Made by a program: the position numbers and the translations under genes
The notes under the pieces: model-generated
What the model was told of the DNA's origin: nothing
What the model saw: the letters and a program-made list of their open reading frames with translations, nothing else
Database searches by the model: none
Part shown: positions 1 to 6,021 of the stretch, one piece after another
Layout: the number at the start of each line of letters is the position of its first letter
Numbering within the stretch: position 1 is the stretch's first letter
DNA from: Oscillospiraceae bacterium
GTDB lineage: Bacteria; Bacillota; Clostridia; Oscillospirales; Oscillospiraceae
NCBI GenBank assembly: GCA_009785655.1
Contig: WQVW01000030.1
Coordinates: 1 to 10,523 of the forward strand
Direction of reading: 5' to 3'
Length of the DNA stretch: 10,523 nt

Positions 1-603
1 CTTGATCATATCCAACTTATTGATCGCTTCAAGATTCATCTGATACGTCTTCACAAACCCCACACCGGGATCCAGAATAATTTTATCAGCGGCAATGCCA
101 GCCTTCTGTGCCAAGTCGATCGATTCTCTCAAATCGGCAAGCATGTCCGGCATGAAATCCGCGTAATTCATGTTATCTCTGTTATGCATCAAACAACATG
201 CCACACCGCTTTGTTGAATAACTCCGGCCATATCTGGGTCACGTTTTAATCCCCAGACATCGTTCACAAGCACCGCCCCAGCGCGAATCGCCACACGAGC
301 CACGGCGCTTTTGTAAGTATCAATAGAAACAGGAATATCAAACCGGCACGATATCGCCTCAATCACAGGCACAACCCTGTCGATTTCTTCCCGGTCAGAT
401 ATCGCCACATGTCCCGGCCTTGTGGATTCCCCGCCAACGTCTATGATATCAGCCCCGGCAGCGATCATCTCCTCTGCATGCCGTAACGCATTGTCAACCG
501 TCCCCCACGCTCCGCCGTCGGAGAACGAGTCAGGCGTAACATTCAGTATCCCCATTATATAGCACCGGTTTTCCGTGTCGAATTCAACTCCGCCTATAAC
601 CAT
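1..603 (-). CDS. folP: Dihydropteroate synthase, C-terminus cut by window edge
   Basis: This enzyme condenses 6-hydroxymethyl-7,8-dihydropterin pyrophosphate with p-aminobenzoate to give dihydropteroate; it is the sulfonamide target. The 201 visible residues form the N-terminal part of the TIM barrel. They include GILNVTPDSFSDGG (18-31), GADIIDVGGESTRPG (50-64), SIDTYKS (93-99), NDVWGL (114-119), CLMHNRD (137-143) and ILDPGVGFVKT (176-186). These are the classic pterin-binding loops, with the conserved Asn and Asp positions intact. The family is usually about 260-280 residues, so roughly the last quarter, including the C-terminal phosphate/pABA loop, lies beyond base 1. The ATG at 603-601 is preceded by a GGAG SD inside the end of the HD gene, whose stop codon is only 3 bases upstream, so the two are translated from one message. 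folB and folK would be expected next, but that is inference. Identity is very secure. Confidence 0.97.
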   Translation of the reverse strand, partial: MVIGGVEFDTENRCYIMGILNVTPDSFSDGGAWGTVDNALRHAEEMIAAGADIIDVGGESTRPGHVAISDREEIDRVVPVIEAISCRFDIPVSIDTYKSAVARVAIRAGAVLVNDVWGLKRDPDMAGVIQQSGVACCLMHNRDNMNYADFMPDMLADLRESIDLAQKAGIAADKIILDPGVGFVKTYQMNLEAINKLDMIK

Positions 604-606
604 ATT

Positions 607-1092
607 TTAATACTCCAGTTGCATATTCTTTATGTCCCAATCACAATCGCCGATTGCCCTGCATTCAAAACATCTGCGAGAGCGTTTGTCCGCGCGGTAT
701 ATGTATCCCGCGAATCCGGGCTTTTCACCGCCAGCCGTTCTGTGCGATAAAATCGCATCCAGAATCAACGCGGATTCCGGCACATCGAACCCACACTCCG
801 GCAAAATCTCCTCTGCAAGCCTCGCACTCTCCTGCTCATGCGGAGTGCCGTCTTCATATTGCCGGGCGCGGCCTATATCGTGCAGTAATCCCGCGGCGTA
901 AAACAGATCTTTATCTGTATTTTCTCCCGATTCAAGGCTGAAAATATACGACAACCTCGCCACATCCAGCAGGTGACCCATATCATGTCTGCAAAATTCC
1001 CTATCAATGTTTTTGTCTTCTTCCAGTTCGTTCACTCGTCTCAGCGACTCAACAAACAGCGGGTGTTGCAGAATCGCATTTACGCGTTCCAT
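607..1092 (-). CDS. HD-domain phosphohydrolase of the folate operon
   Basis: A 161-residue protein of the HD superfamily, metal-dependent phosphohydrolases that act on phosphate esters and nucleotides. Visible metal-ligand candidates are H36 or H40 in CRHDMGH, the H71-D72 pair in LLHDIGR, and D134 in RADKRSR. H85 and H117 are further conserved-looking histidines. The C-terminus carries a cysteine cluster, CFECRAIGDC (141-150), which could bind a metal. The gene overlaps the end of folE by 13 bases and ends 3 bases before folP. Its ATG has a GAGGTG SD 7 bases upstream, so it is a real cotranslated member of the operon. The substrate is unknown. The position suggests removal of phosphates from dihydroneopterin triphosphate or monophosphate, a step done by a Nudix enzyme in other bacteria. 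Archaeal MptB shows that an HD protein can act on a dihydroneopterin phosphate. The HD assignment is firm; the folate role is inference. Confidence 0.88.
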   Translation of the reverse strand: MERVNAILQHPLFVESLRRVNELEEDKNIDREFCRHDMGHLLDVARLSYIFSLESGENTDKDLFYAAGLLHDIGRARQYEDGTPHEQESARLAEEILPECGFDVPESALILDAILSHRTAGGEKPGFAGYIYRADKRSRRCFECRAIGDCDWDIKNMQLEY

Positions 1093-1646
1093 TGGCGCAC
1101 CTCGTCCATAAATAGTCTTTGACGTTCGACGTTGTCCTTAAATTCGCCTCTGGTCGCGGTTGTGACTGTTTTGCAGCCCGGCTTTTTCACCCCCCGCATA
1201 TTCATACAGGTGTGTTCCGCTTCGATCATCACCATCACGCCTTTGGCCTGCAAGTGTTGCTCAATCGCATCGGCGATCTGCACCGTCATCTGCTCCTGAA
1301 TCTGCGGCCTGCGGGCGAATACTTCCACTGTCCGCGGAAGCTTGCTTAGTCCCGCGACTTTTCCGTTCGGGATGTACGCAATATGTACTTTCCCAAAAAA
1401 CGGAAGTAAATGATGCTCACACGTTGAATGGAAGGAGATGTCTTTTTCAATCACAATCTCACTCCCCGGCGCTGAAAACTGCTTTGACAGGTGCTCTCCG
1501 GCGTCTTCATCCATTCCGCCGAATATCTCCTCGTACATCCGGGCAACTCTCTCCGGCGTGTCCAACAATCCCTCACGGGTCGGGTCTTCGCCAATCCCCT
1601 CAAGAAGCAACCTTACAGCGGCCGTTATCTTCTCTTTATCTATCAT
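1080..1646 (-). CDS. folE: GTP cyclohydrolase I (type IA)
   Basis: Converts GTP to 7,8-dihydroneopterin triphosphate plus formate, the first step of tetrahydrofolate synthesis; family members work as homodecamers in the cytoplasm. The 188-residue length is normal. Zinc ligands are visible as C76 and H79 in STCEHHLLPF and C147 in EHTCMNMRG. Other hallmarks are GLSKLPRTVEVFARRPQIQEQ (as two adjoining segments, 99-119) and TRGEF (165-169). The N-terminal helix has the family signature DPTREGLLDTPERVARMYEE. The ATG at 1646-1644 follows an AAAGGA SD (1654-1659). It is the first gene of the operon folE-HD-folP and is preceded by its own promoter and a long structured leader. A dedicated queuosine role is unlikely, because HD and folP follow directly and no que genes are seen. 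Identity is very secure. Confidence 0.97.
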   Translation of the reverse strand: MIDKEKITAAVRLLLEGIGEDPTREGLLDTPERVARMYEEIFGGMDEDAGEHLSKQFSAPGSEIVIEKDISFHSTCEHHLLPFFGKVHIAYIPNGKVAGLSKLPRTVEVFARRPQIQEQMTVQIADAIEQHLQAKGVMVMIEAEHTCMNMRGVKKPGCKTVTTATRGEFKDNVERQRLFMDEVRQWNA

Positions 1647-1878
1647 TGTTTTATCCTTTCAAAACAAAAACCTCATATAGCGACAGCAAAACGCGCACCA
1701 AGCCGGTGCTCGACCCATCACAATATGAGATAAAGCTCTATTGCGGCAACGGGTGCGGACTCTATATCGCAAGACTGACGGCTTTAAAACCTGCTACAAC
1801 CGACCAGCTTTTCGTTTCCCCGGCAACTCCCCATCCGGCGAACACTTCACGTATTGAACCCTATTTTGCACATTTTCC
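1647..1878 (-). promoter_or_regulatory. Structured 5' leader of folE, candidate riboswitch or attenuator
   Basis: About 230 bases lie between the predicted transcription start and the folE ATG, with no credible gene. On the RNA strand several helices can be read. One is CUGG-U-CGG with CCG-UCAG (1800-1807 with 1775-1781). A second is UUGCG with CGCAA (1768-1772 with 1741-1745). A third is hairpin GCACC/GGUGC (1705-1709 with 1695-1699). The fourth is CUCAUAU with AUAUGAG (1723-1729 with 1672-1678), followed at once by G-UUUUU-G-UUUU (1671-1662), which looks like a terminator. GCCGG at 1835-1839 can pair with CCGGC at 1702-1706, which excludes the GCACC hairpin, so two states are possible. I do not recognise a known class with confidence. 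Pairings were found by eye and no energy was computed. Confidence 0.5.
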
Positions 1879-1884
1879 AGATAC

Positions 1885-1912
1885 ATTATAGCACAGATAA
1901 ATTTATTAGCAA
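1885..1912 (-). promoter_or_regulatory. Sigma-A promoter of the folate operon
   Basis: Read on the minus strand, a TTGCTA -35 box (1912-1907) is followed by a 16-base spacer and a perfect TATAAT -10 box (1890-1885). The -10 is extended by TGC directly upstream. Transcription would begin near 1878. This is the only good promoter in the gap between the DUF4180 gene and folE. Confidence 0.75.
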
Positions 1913-1932
1913 GTGTTATTTGCCTGCAGGAT

Positions 1933-1962
1933 TAGTAAAAAGAACCTGAAAAGTAGTAAAAA
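1933..1962. repeat. Two direct TAGTAAAAA copies upstream of folE promoter
   Basis: The 9-mer TAGTAAAAA occurs at 1933-1941 and 1954-1962, 21 bases apart, which is two helical turns. The pair sits between the end of the DUF4180 gene and the folE -35 box, roughly 55-85 bases upstream of the predicted start. It could be a regulator site or an A/T-rich UP-like element. Two short A-rich copies may also arise by chance. Confidence 0.4.
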
Positions 1963-1964
1963 CT

Positions 1965-2339
1965 TTAGCCCTCCCCCAGTTTCTTTATCGCTTTAGCCTC
2001 ATCTTCCACGAAATACAGATGCCTTCCTCTATTGCACTCATGCATATAATCCAGCAGTGGTTTTGACGTATAGCCCGAAAAATCCCCAAATATCGCAATC
2101 CGACAGCGGAAGTTGACAAATTTCTGCACCACTTCCCCCGCAACCCCGGTGGATAGCTTGAAGAAATCCTCATCAATCGCCGCTTTGTTCACAGCGATAT
2201 TGACACAGTCATGCGCATATACGATATTCACCGCAAACTCCAACGCAGATTGCCCGTCCTTGATTATGGCCTCGTCACTCTCGCAGGCAGCGATTTTCAT
2301 GCCACCGACTTCAATTATCTTTATTCTCAAACGGCTCAT
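1965..2339 (-). CDS. DUF4180-type protein
   Basis: A small cytosolic-looking protein of 124 residues with no signal peptide or membrane segment. I place it in the DUF4180 family from the pattern FFKLSTGVAGEVVQKFVNFRCRIAI (59-83, seen as conserved blocks), GDFSGYTSKPLLDYMHE (85-101), and ECNRGRHLYFVEDEAKAI (101-118). The family has no established function that I know of. Its ATG overlaps the rqcH stop in an ATGA junction (2339-2336), which implies translational coupling. A later start at Met14 is possible but would lose the coupling. It is the last gene of the yihY-to-DUF4180 run. No terminator with a clear U-tract follows it before the folE promoter. Family assignment is by memory of motif pattern and is fairly sure; role unknown. 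Confidence 0.8.
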   Translation of the reverse strand: MSRLRIKIIEVGGMKIAACESDEAIIKDGQSALEFAVNIVYAHDCVNIAVNKAAIDEDFFKLSTGVAGEVVQKFVNFRCRIAIFGDFSGYTSKPLLDYMHECNRGRHLYFVEDEAKAIKKLGEG

Positions 2340-4087
2340 CCTCTCCGCAAACGCCTCACCAGCTCCTCATCCGGAGTCGCAATGATCGTCTTGAAATCCG
2401 TATATATCACCATCCCCGGTCTGCCGCCTGGGGGCTTTTTTACGTACCGGACTTGCGTGTAATCTACCGGAACTTTCCCGCCCTGCCGCGCCGAGGAATA
2501 GTATGCCGCAATCACCGCCGCTTCATAAAGCGTCGTTTCATCCGGCTCCGCGCCGGATATTATCACATGCGAGCCATGGATTTTCTGCGTATGCAGCCAG
2601 ACATCCACCTTCGCGGCCGTTTTCAGCGTGAGTTTATCGTTTTGCATGTTATTTCTGCCGGCTAATATTTGCACCCCGGTGGAGGATTCAAACAACATCG
2701 GCTTGGATTCCGGTGTTTTTCGCTTACCCTGTTTCTGTGCCTTTAAGTACCCAGTCTCAATCAGCTCCCCGCGTATCTCGTCCAGGTCGCGCTCACCTTC
2801 TGCTAGCGATATCTCCTCAAGGACACTTTCCAAATACCCAAGCTCACGCTCCCCAGCGGCGATTTGCTCTGTCAGATATTTTTCCGCGGTCTTCGCTTTT
2901 GTGTACGCCTTGTAATACTTCGCTGCATTCTGCTGCGGCGTCTTTAGCGGGTCAATCGAAATCTCGCGCACCGCATCGGCATCCTCAGCGTAAAAATCAG
3001 GTGCTTTGAGTATCGTCGCGCCTTTTTCCATCAGGTGGAAGTTGGCGGTGATAATATCCCCGCACTCGCGAAAACTGTCGCGATCTGCTGTCTTTTTCAA
3101 TTCCTCGTATTGCATCGCCAGCTTTCTGGCAAGCCTATCACGGGCATTTTTAATTGTTTTTACCGTGGCCGAAGCGCGCTGCTTCACCCGTGCGGTCTGC
3201 GCTTTGCGCGTGTAGAAACCATCCAGCATGGCGGAAAATCCCTGTTCAGCCGCAACGGATAAAGCATCCTCGTACTGCATTATCCGGGTGAACGAAAAAT
3301 CTTTCGGCATGTTATCATCGTCAGAGATAACACACGGCTCAAACTGCCCCGTGTTGGATTGTTCGATCAACGCAAAAAACTCGCGGCAAAGTGCTTCTCC
3401 CCCATCTTGCGCGGAATCTAATCGGAAATCAACATCGCCGTAAGCTCTGAACGATAGCTCACGGCAAATCAGCGGCGACAGCGCGGAAAACGTTGATAGC
3501 AACCATTTATCCGCCGTGCTTTCGCCGGCAGAACGGAACACCGCTCGCCATATGTCAGGCGTCACTTCAAACGGATTAAGCTTCCCCTCCTGCACCGGCG
3601 GCTGGCGATATTTCAGCCCCGGCAGCACCATACGTTTATTTTCTTCCCCGCCGAGACGACGCAGGCAGTCGATGATTATCCCGTCACTGTCAGTGAGTAT
3701 GATGTTTGATGTCCTGCCCAAAAACTCCAGAACAAGCCGCTTTTCAGAAAAAACCCCCATCGCGTCCGGGGATTGCAGCTCAATCTCCAACACACGCTCT
3801 GCCGGCGGCTGTGTCAATCTCTGAATCCGCGCGCCGACCAGATGCTTTCGCAATAGCATACAGAACATCGGCGGTGCGCTGGGGTTTTCAAACGGATGTA
3901 CCGTCAAATGCACCCGTGCATCGTTTGATCCGGCTGATATCAGCAGTTTATGTGATCCGGACACACCTCTCAGCGCGAGGATAATCACATCGCGCTCCGG
4001 CTGTTGGACTTTATCTATCTTCATCCCAATTATTTGCGCTGAAAGTTCGTCTTTCAATCCAGAAAGACAGATTGCGTCAAGCGGCAT
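2336..4087 (-). CDS. rqcH: RqcH, NFACT-family ribosome quality control factor
   Basis: RqcH binds 50S subunits that carry a stalled nascent chain and recruits tRNA-Ala to add C-terminal alanine tails that mark the chain for degradation. The 583 residues fit the family. The NFACT-N domain covers about 1-175, with PPMFCMLLRKHLVGARI (72-88) and FLGRTSNIILTD (122-133). A helix-hairpin-helix-like segment follows at about 178-260. A long charged helical pair (about 285-440) is the coiled-coil arm, and the C-terminal NFACT-R domain (about 465-575) has DVWLHTQKIHGSHVIISG (495-512) and KKPPGGRPGMV. The Asp-Arg pair needed for tailing in Bacillus subtilis (D97 R98) reads Glu97-Arg98 here. The ATG at 4087 follows a strong GGGAGG SD inside the end of mrnC, 3 bases after its stop. 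Older names (fibronectin-binding protein, FbpA) refer to the same family. Confidence 0.95.
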   Translation of the reverse strand: MPLDAICLSGLKDELSAQIIGMKIDKVQQPERDVIILALRGVSGSHKLLISAGSNDARVHLTVHPFENPSAPPMFCMLLRKHLVGARIQRLTQPPAERVLEIELQSPDAMGVFSEKRLVLEFLGRTSNIILTDSDGIIIDCLRRLGGEENKRMVLPGLKYRQPPVQEGKLNPFEVTPDIWRAVFRSAGESTADKWLLSTFSALSPLICRELSFRAYGDVDFRLDSAQDGGEALCREFFALIEQSNTGQFEPCVISDDDNMPKDFSFTRIMQYEDALSVAAEQGFSAMLDGFYTRKAQTARVKQRASATVKTIKNARDRLARKLAMQYEELKKTADRDSFRECGDIITANFHLMEKGATILKAPDFYAEDADAVREISIDPLKTPQQNAAKYYKAYTKAKTAEKYLTEQIAAGERELGYLESVLEEISLAEGERDLDEIRGELIETGYLKAQKQGKRKTPESKPMLFESSTGVQILAGRNNMQNDKLTLKTAAKVDVWLHTQKIHGSHVIISGAEPDETTLYEAAVIAAYYSSARQGGKVPVDYTQVRYVKKPPGGRPGMVIYTDFKTIIATPDEELVRRLRRG

Positions 4088-4090
4088 AGA

Positions 4091-4498
4091 CTATTCCTCC
4101 CTCTCCACAATCATTTCAAACAGCGTTTGGAGACGGTCTGTCCGTCCGCTTAAATACAGGTACCCAAACAACGTCTCAATCCCGGTCGCTGTATGATACT
4201 CTTCATATGTAGATCCACGCGGAACGGAATTGACATGCGCGTTTCGGCCGCGCTTGAAAACGCTGAATTCTTCTTCATCCAGACACGGCAGAACCTTGCC
4301 TGCCGACCGCGCTTGCGCCTTGGCCGACACAAAGGCGACCGTTCTGCTATGTAACCGTTTCGCGGTGACCGTTCCGCGAGTGGTCAGCCACGTGCGTACC
4401 ATCAGTTCAAAAACAGCATCCCCCACATGCGCAAGACCGAGCGAAGACATGGCAGCAATCTCGCCGCTGCTTAAATGAGGGTGCAGATAATCGTTCAA
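4091..4498 (-). CDS. mrnC: Mini-ribonuclease III
   Basis: Mini-III is an RNase III catalytic domain without a double-stranded RNA-binding domain; in B. subtilis it matures the ends of 23S rRNA. The 135-residue length is typical. Motifs seen are LAHVGDAVFELMVR (22-35, with catalytic Asp27), SAKAQARSAG (58-67), FKRGRNAHVNSVPRG (81-95) and GIETLFGYLYLSGR (106-119, with acidic catalytic candidate Glu108). The start is TTG at 4498, 5 bases after the upstream stop, with a GGAG SD about 10 bases upstream. The next in-frame ATG (Met17) would remove the helix before the active site, so TTG is preferred. In many Bacillota the gene follows cysS, whereas here it lies just before rqcH, making a small rRNA/ribosome module. 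Identity is secure. Confidence 0.95.
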   Translation of the reverse strand: MNDYLHPHLSSGEIAAMSSLGLAHVGDAVFELMVRTWLTTRGTVTAKRLHSRTVAFVSAKAQARSAGKVLPCLDEEEFSVFKRGRNAHVNSVPRGSTYEEYHTATGIETLFGYLYLSGRTDRLQTLFEMIVEREE

Positions 4499-4503
4499 TC
4501 AAA

Positions 4504-4980
4504 TCAACTCCGGTCTCTGAATTTATAGGCTTCATATGTATATATCCCCGGCGCAAGTAAGCTAACCAGGAAAACCAAACTCCACCCCATTACACGCATT
4601 AAATTCATTTCAAAAAGAGCCAGTGTAACCACATAAACTATCAGTTCAAGCGTCATAACAGCAAAACCAAATTTTACACATATCTTCATTCTTTCAGGCT
4701 TTTTCCGGTAAACAGCCCCCAATATACCAGCAACAATACACGTAACTGAAATGACGATAGTTATCCAGTTAACAACGTCAACCCCTAAAATTACGGTTCC
4801 CGCTGCGAAAAATACGGGCATATCGTAAAGATGCATCAGCGTCAGTGCCGTCCCCCTGAGTGTCGAAATAAATACTGAAGGTAATGTCGGTATAAGAAAA
4901 AGCATTACAAAGCTTAGCGTGAACAAACCGGCAACAATCATAAAAACGTACATAGTACGTGTCTGTTTCTGTTTTTCCAT
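4504..4980 (-). CDS. Unrecognised multi-pass membrane protein
   Basis: A 158-residue protein with no family I can name. Hydrophobic segments lie at about 11-33, 68-91, 102-122 and 130-148, with a weaker one near 54-66. A Lys/Arg-rich loop, YRKKPERMK (91-99), and a polar Lys/Arg-containing C-terminus suggest cytoplasmic faces by the positive-inside rule. No signal peptide cleavage site, catalytic motif or cysteine cluster is visible. I chose the ATG at 4980 because a strong GAGGAG SD lies 6 bases upstream and it begins 1 base after the yihY stop. A longer frame to 5019 would overlap yihY by 38 bases and add 13 unlikely residues. Its place directly after a YihY-family gene may mean the two work together in the membrane, but that is only inference. 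Confidence 0.8.
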   Translation of the reverse strand: MEKQKQTRTMYVFMIVAGLFTLSFVMLFLIPTLPSVFISTLRGTALTLMHLYDMPVFFAAGTVILGVDVVNWITIVISVTCIVAGILGAVYRKKPERMKICVKFGFAVMTLELIVYVVTLALFEMNLMRVMGWSLVFLVSLLAPGIYTYEAYKFRDRS

Positions 4981-4981
4981 C

Positions 4982-5818
4982 TTAACTCCTCTGCACTGTC
5001 TTAAATTTCTCATGCGCATCTCTCAGTGAAATGTTGAAAACATTGCCCATGATCAAGATGATTCCGCATGTGTACAGCCAAATCATCAGTATGATAAACG
5101 ATGCGAGCGAGCCGTATAAAATCTCATGCCTGATCGACGCGGATATCATCCGCGAATAAATCATACTGGCAATCACAAGCACCGCCGCCGCAACTGCCGC
5201 ACCCGGGAGCCGCTGTGTCTTCTTCGTCTCTTTCGGTGCGGATATGATATACATGCCGTAAATAATGCCGAACAGCACCAAAAGCAGCAATACGAACCGC
5301 AGCCACGGCCACATTGCCAAGATTCCGGAAAGCCCCAACTCTACTTCCAATATCTGCATCAGCCACTCACCGGATAGCATGATAAAGCCCGAGACGTATA
5401 TCGCCGCAAGAAAGACAATAGAGAAAACAAAGCTGAAAATCCCGCCCCATAGGCCGGAAAACCGCATTTTCCCCTGAATATCCCCCATAATTCCGGTAAA
5501 CGTCCGAAACGCCGCGGATGATGTGGTGACCATCGCGGTGATGCCTATCGACAACATAAGCTCCGTTCGGTTGCCGCTGACATACAGCAAAAATTCAGAT
5601 ATGAATAAAAGTGCTTCTGACGGAACCACGTTGTCCAAAATTTCAAGCAGATCCACTTCCCGCCAATACATATTGGCCAGAATTGCGCTGACACAAATCA
5701 GCAGCGGGAACAAAGACAGCGTGAGATAATATGAAAGCGCGGCGGCCCCGCGGGTCACACGCCGTTTAAGAAAAGTATCTATCATCGATTTGACGATATA
5801 TATTACGCGGTCTTTCAC
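4982..5818 (-). CDS. YihY/BrkB-family inner membrane protein
   Basis: A 278-residue polytopic protein of the YihY/BrkB (UPF0761) family. The old name 'ribonuclease BN' for this family is a misassignment. Six membrane helices are expected at about 26-49, 87-108, 124-148, 170-193, 207-227 and 236-261. Family marks are RVTRGAAALSYYLTLSLFPLL (20-40, as adjoining blocks), and the last-helix stretch YGSLASFIILMIWLYT followed by GNVFN (235-262). Function is not established; transport or envelope roles have been suggested. The start is GTG at 5818 with a GGAGG SD 9 bases upstream. It opens the five-gene run to DUF4180, but no good sigma-A promoter is visible in the 203 bases upstream. The family is secure, the function unknown. 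Confidence 0.93.
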   Translation of the reverse strand: MKDRVIYIVKSMIDTFLKRRVTRGAAALSYYLTLSLFPLLICVSAILANMYWREVDLLEILDNVVPSEALLFISEFLLYVSGNRTELMLSIGITAMVTTSSAAFRTFTGIMGDIQGKMRFSGLWGGIFSFVFSIVFLAAIYVSGFIMLSGEWLMQILEVELGLSGILAMWPWLRFVLLLLVLFGIIYGMYIISAPKETKKTQRLPGAAVAAAVLVIASMIYSRMISASIRHEILYGSLASFIILMIWLYTCGIILIMGNVFNISLRDAHEKFKTVQRS

Positions 5819-5865
5819 GGTTAATTGCCTCCGCTATGGGCGATCTATGCTCGCCCGCTATCTTC

Positions 5866-5978
5866 TGTAGGGGACGGTGCCACACGTTCCGTAATATACA
5901 CCAGCACCCCATAGGGGCAGTCTGGACGGTCACTCCTGCAATGAAATGCACCTATGCACAGTCATTGTGGCACCTACA
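5866..5978. repeat. Inverted-repeat element (MITE/REP-like) between ftsZ and yihY
   Basis: A 113-base stretch is bounded by inverted ends. The left end is TGTAGGGGACGGTGCCACA (5866-5884) and the right end is TGTGGCACCTACA (5966-5978). The two match perfectly over GGTGCCACA and TGTA, with 6 extra bases in the left copy. Inside are the small hairpins CCCCATAGGGG (5907-5917) and TGCACCTATGCA. There is no credible gene: the 61-residue frame across it (5766-5951) is a by-product of the repeat and overlaps the yihY start. The layout fits a small non-coding mobile or REP-type repeat placed right after the ftsZ terminator. Other genomic copies are needed to prove this. Confidence 0.55.
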
Positions 5979-6014
5979 AAAATTAGGGCGTGTTAGTCAC
6001 ACAAACACGCCCTA
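5978..6014 (-). terminator. Intrinsic terminator of ftsZ
   Basis: On the minus strand, TAGGGCGTGTT (6014-6004) pairs perfectly over 11 bases with AACACGCCCTA (5994-5984) across a 9-base loop. It is followed by A and then TTTTT (5982-5978). It starts 7 bases after the ftsZ stop, so it ends the division cluster and separates it from the yihY operon. Confidence 0.93.
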
Positions 6015-6021
6015 GTATCCC

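Noticed and set aside
1647..1880. Known tetrahydrofolate or ZTP riboswitch upstream of folE
   Set aside because: I looked for the conserved cores of both classes on the minus strand and did not find them; kept only as an unclassified structured leader.
1424..1891. 155-codon plus-strand frame over the folE start and leader
   Set aside because: It lies antisense to folE, its promoter and its leader, has low-complexity Ser/Pro/Thr composition and no family signature.
4981..5019. 13-residue N-terminal extension of the four-helix membrane protein
   Set aside because: It would overlap yihY by 38 bases, whereas the ATG at 4980 has a strong GAGGAG SD and 1-base spacing.
5893..5921. Promoter for yihY with TATATT at 5898-5893
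   Set aside because: The hexamer at -35 distance (ACTGCC) does not resemble TTGACA; too weak to annotate.
5766..5951. 61-codon minus-strand frame across the ftsZ-yihY gap
   Set aside because: It overlaps the yihY start in another frame, spans the inverted-repeat element, and has no SD or recognisable domain; it is a translated repeat.
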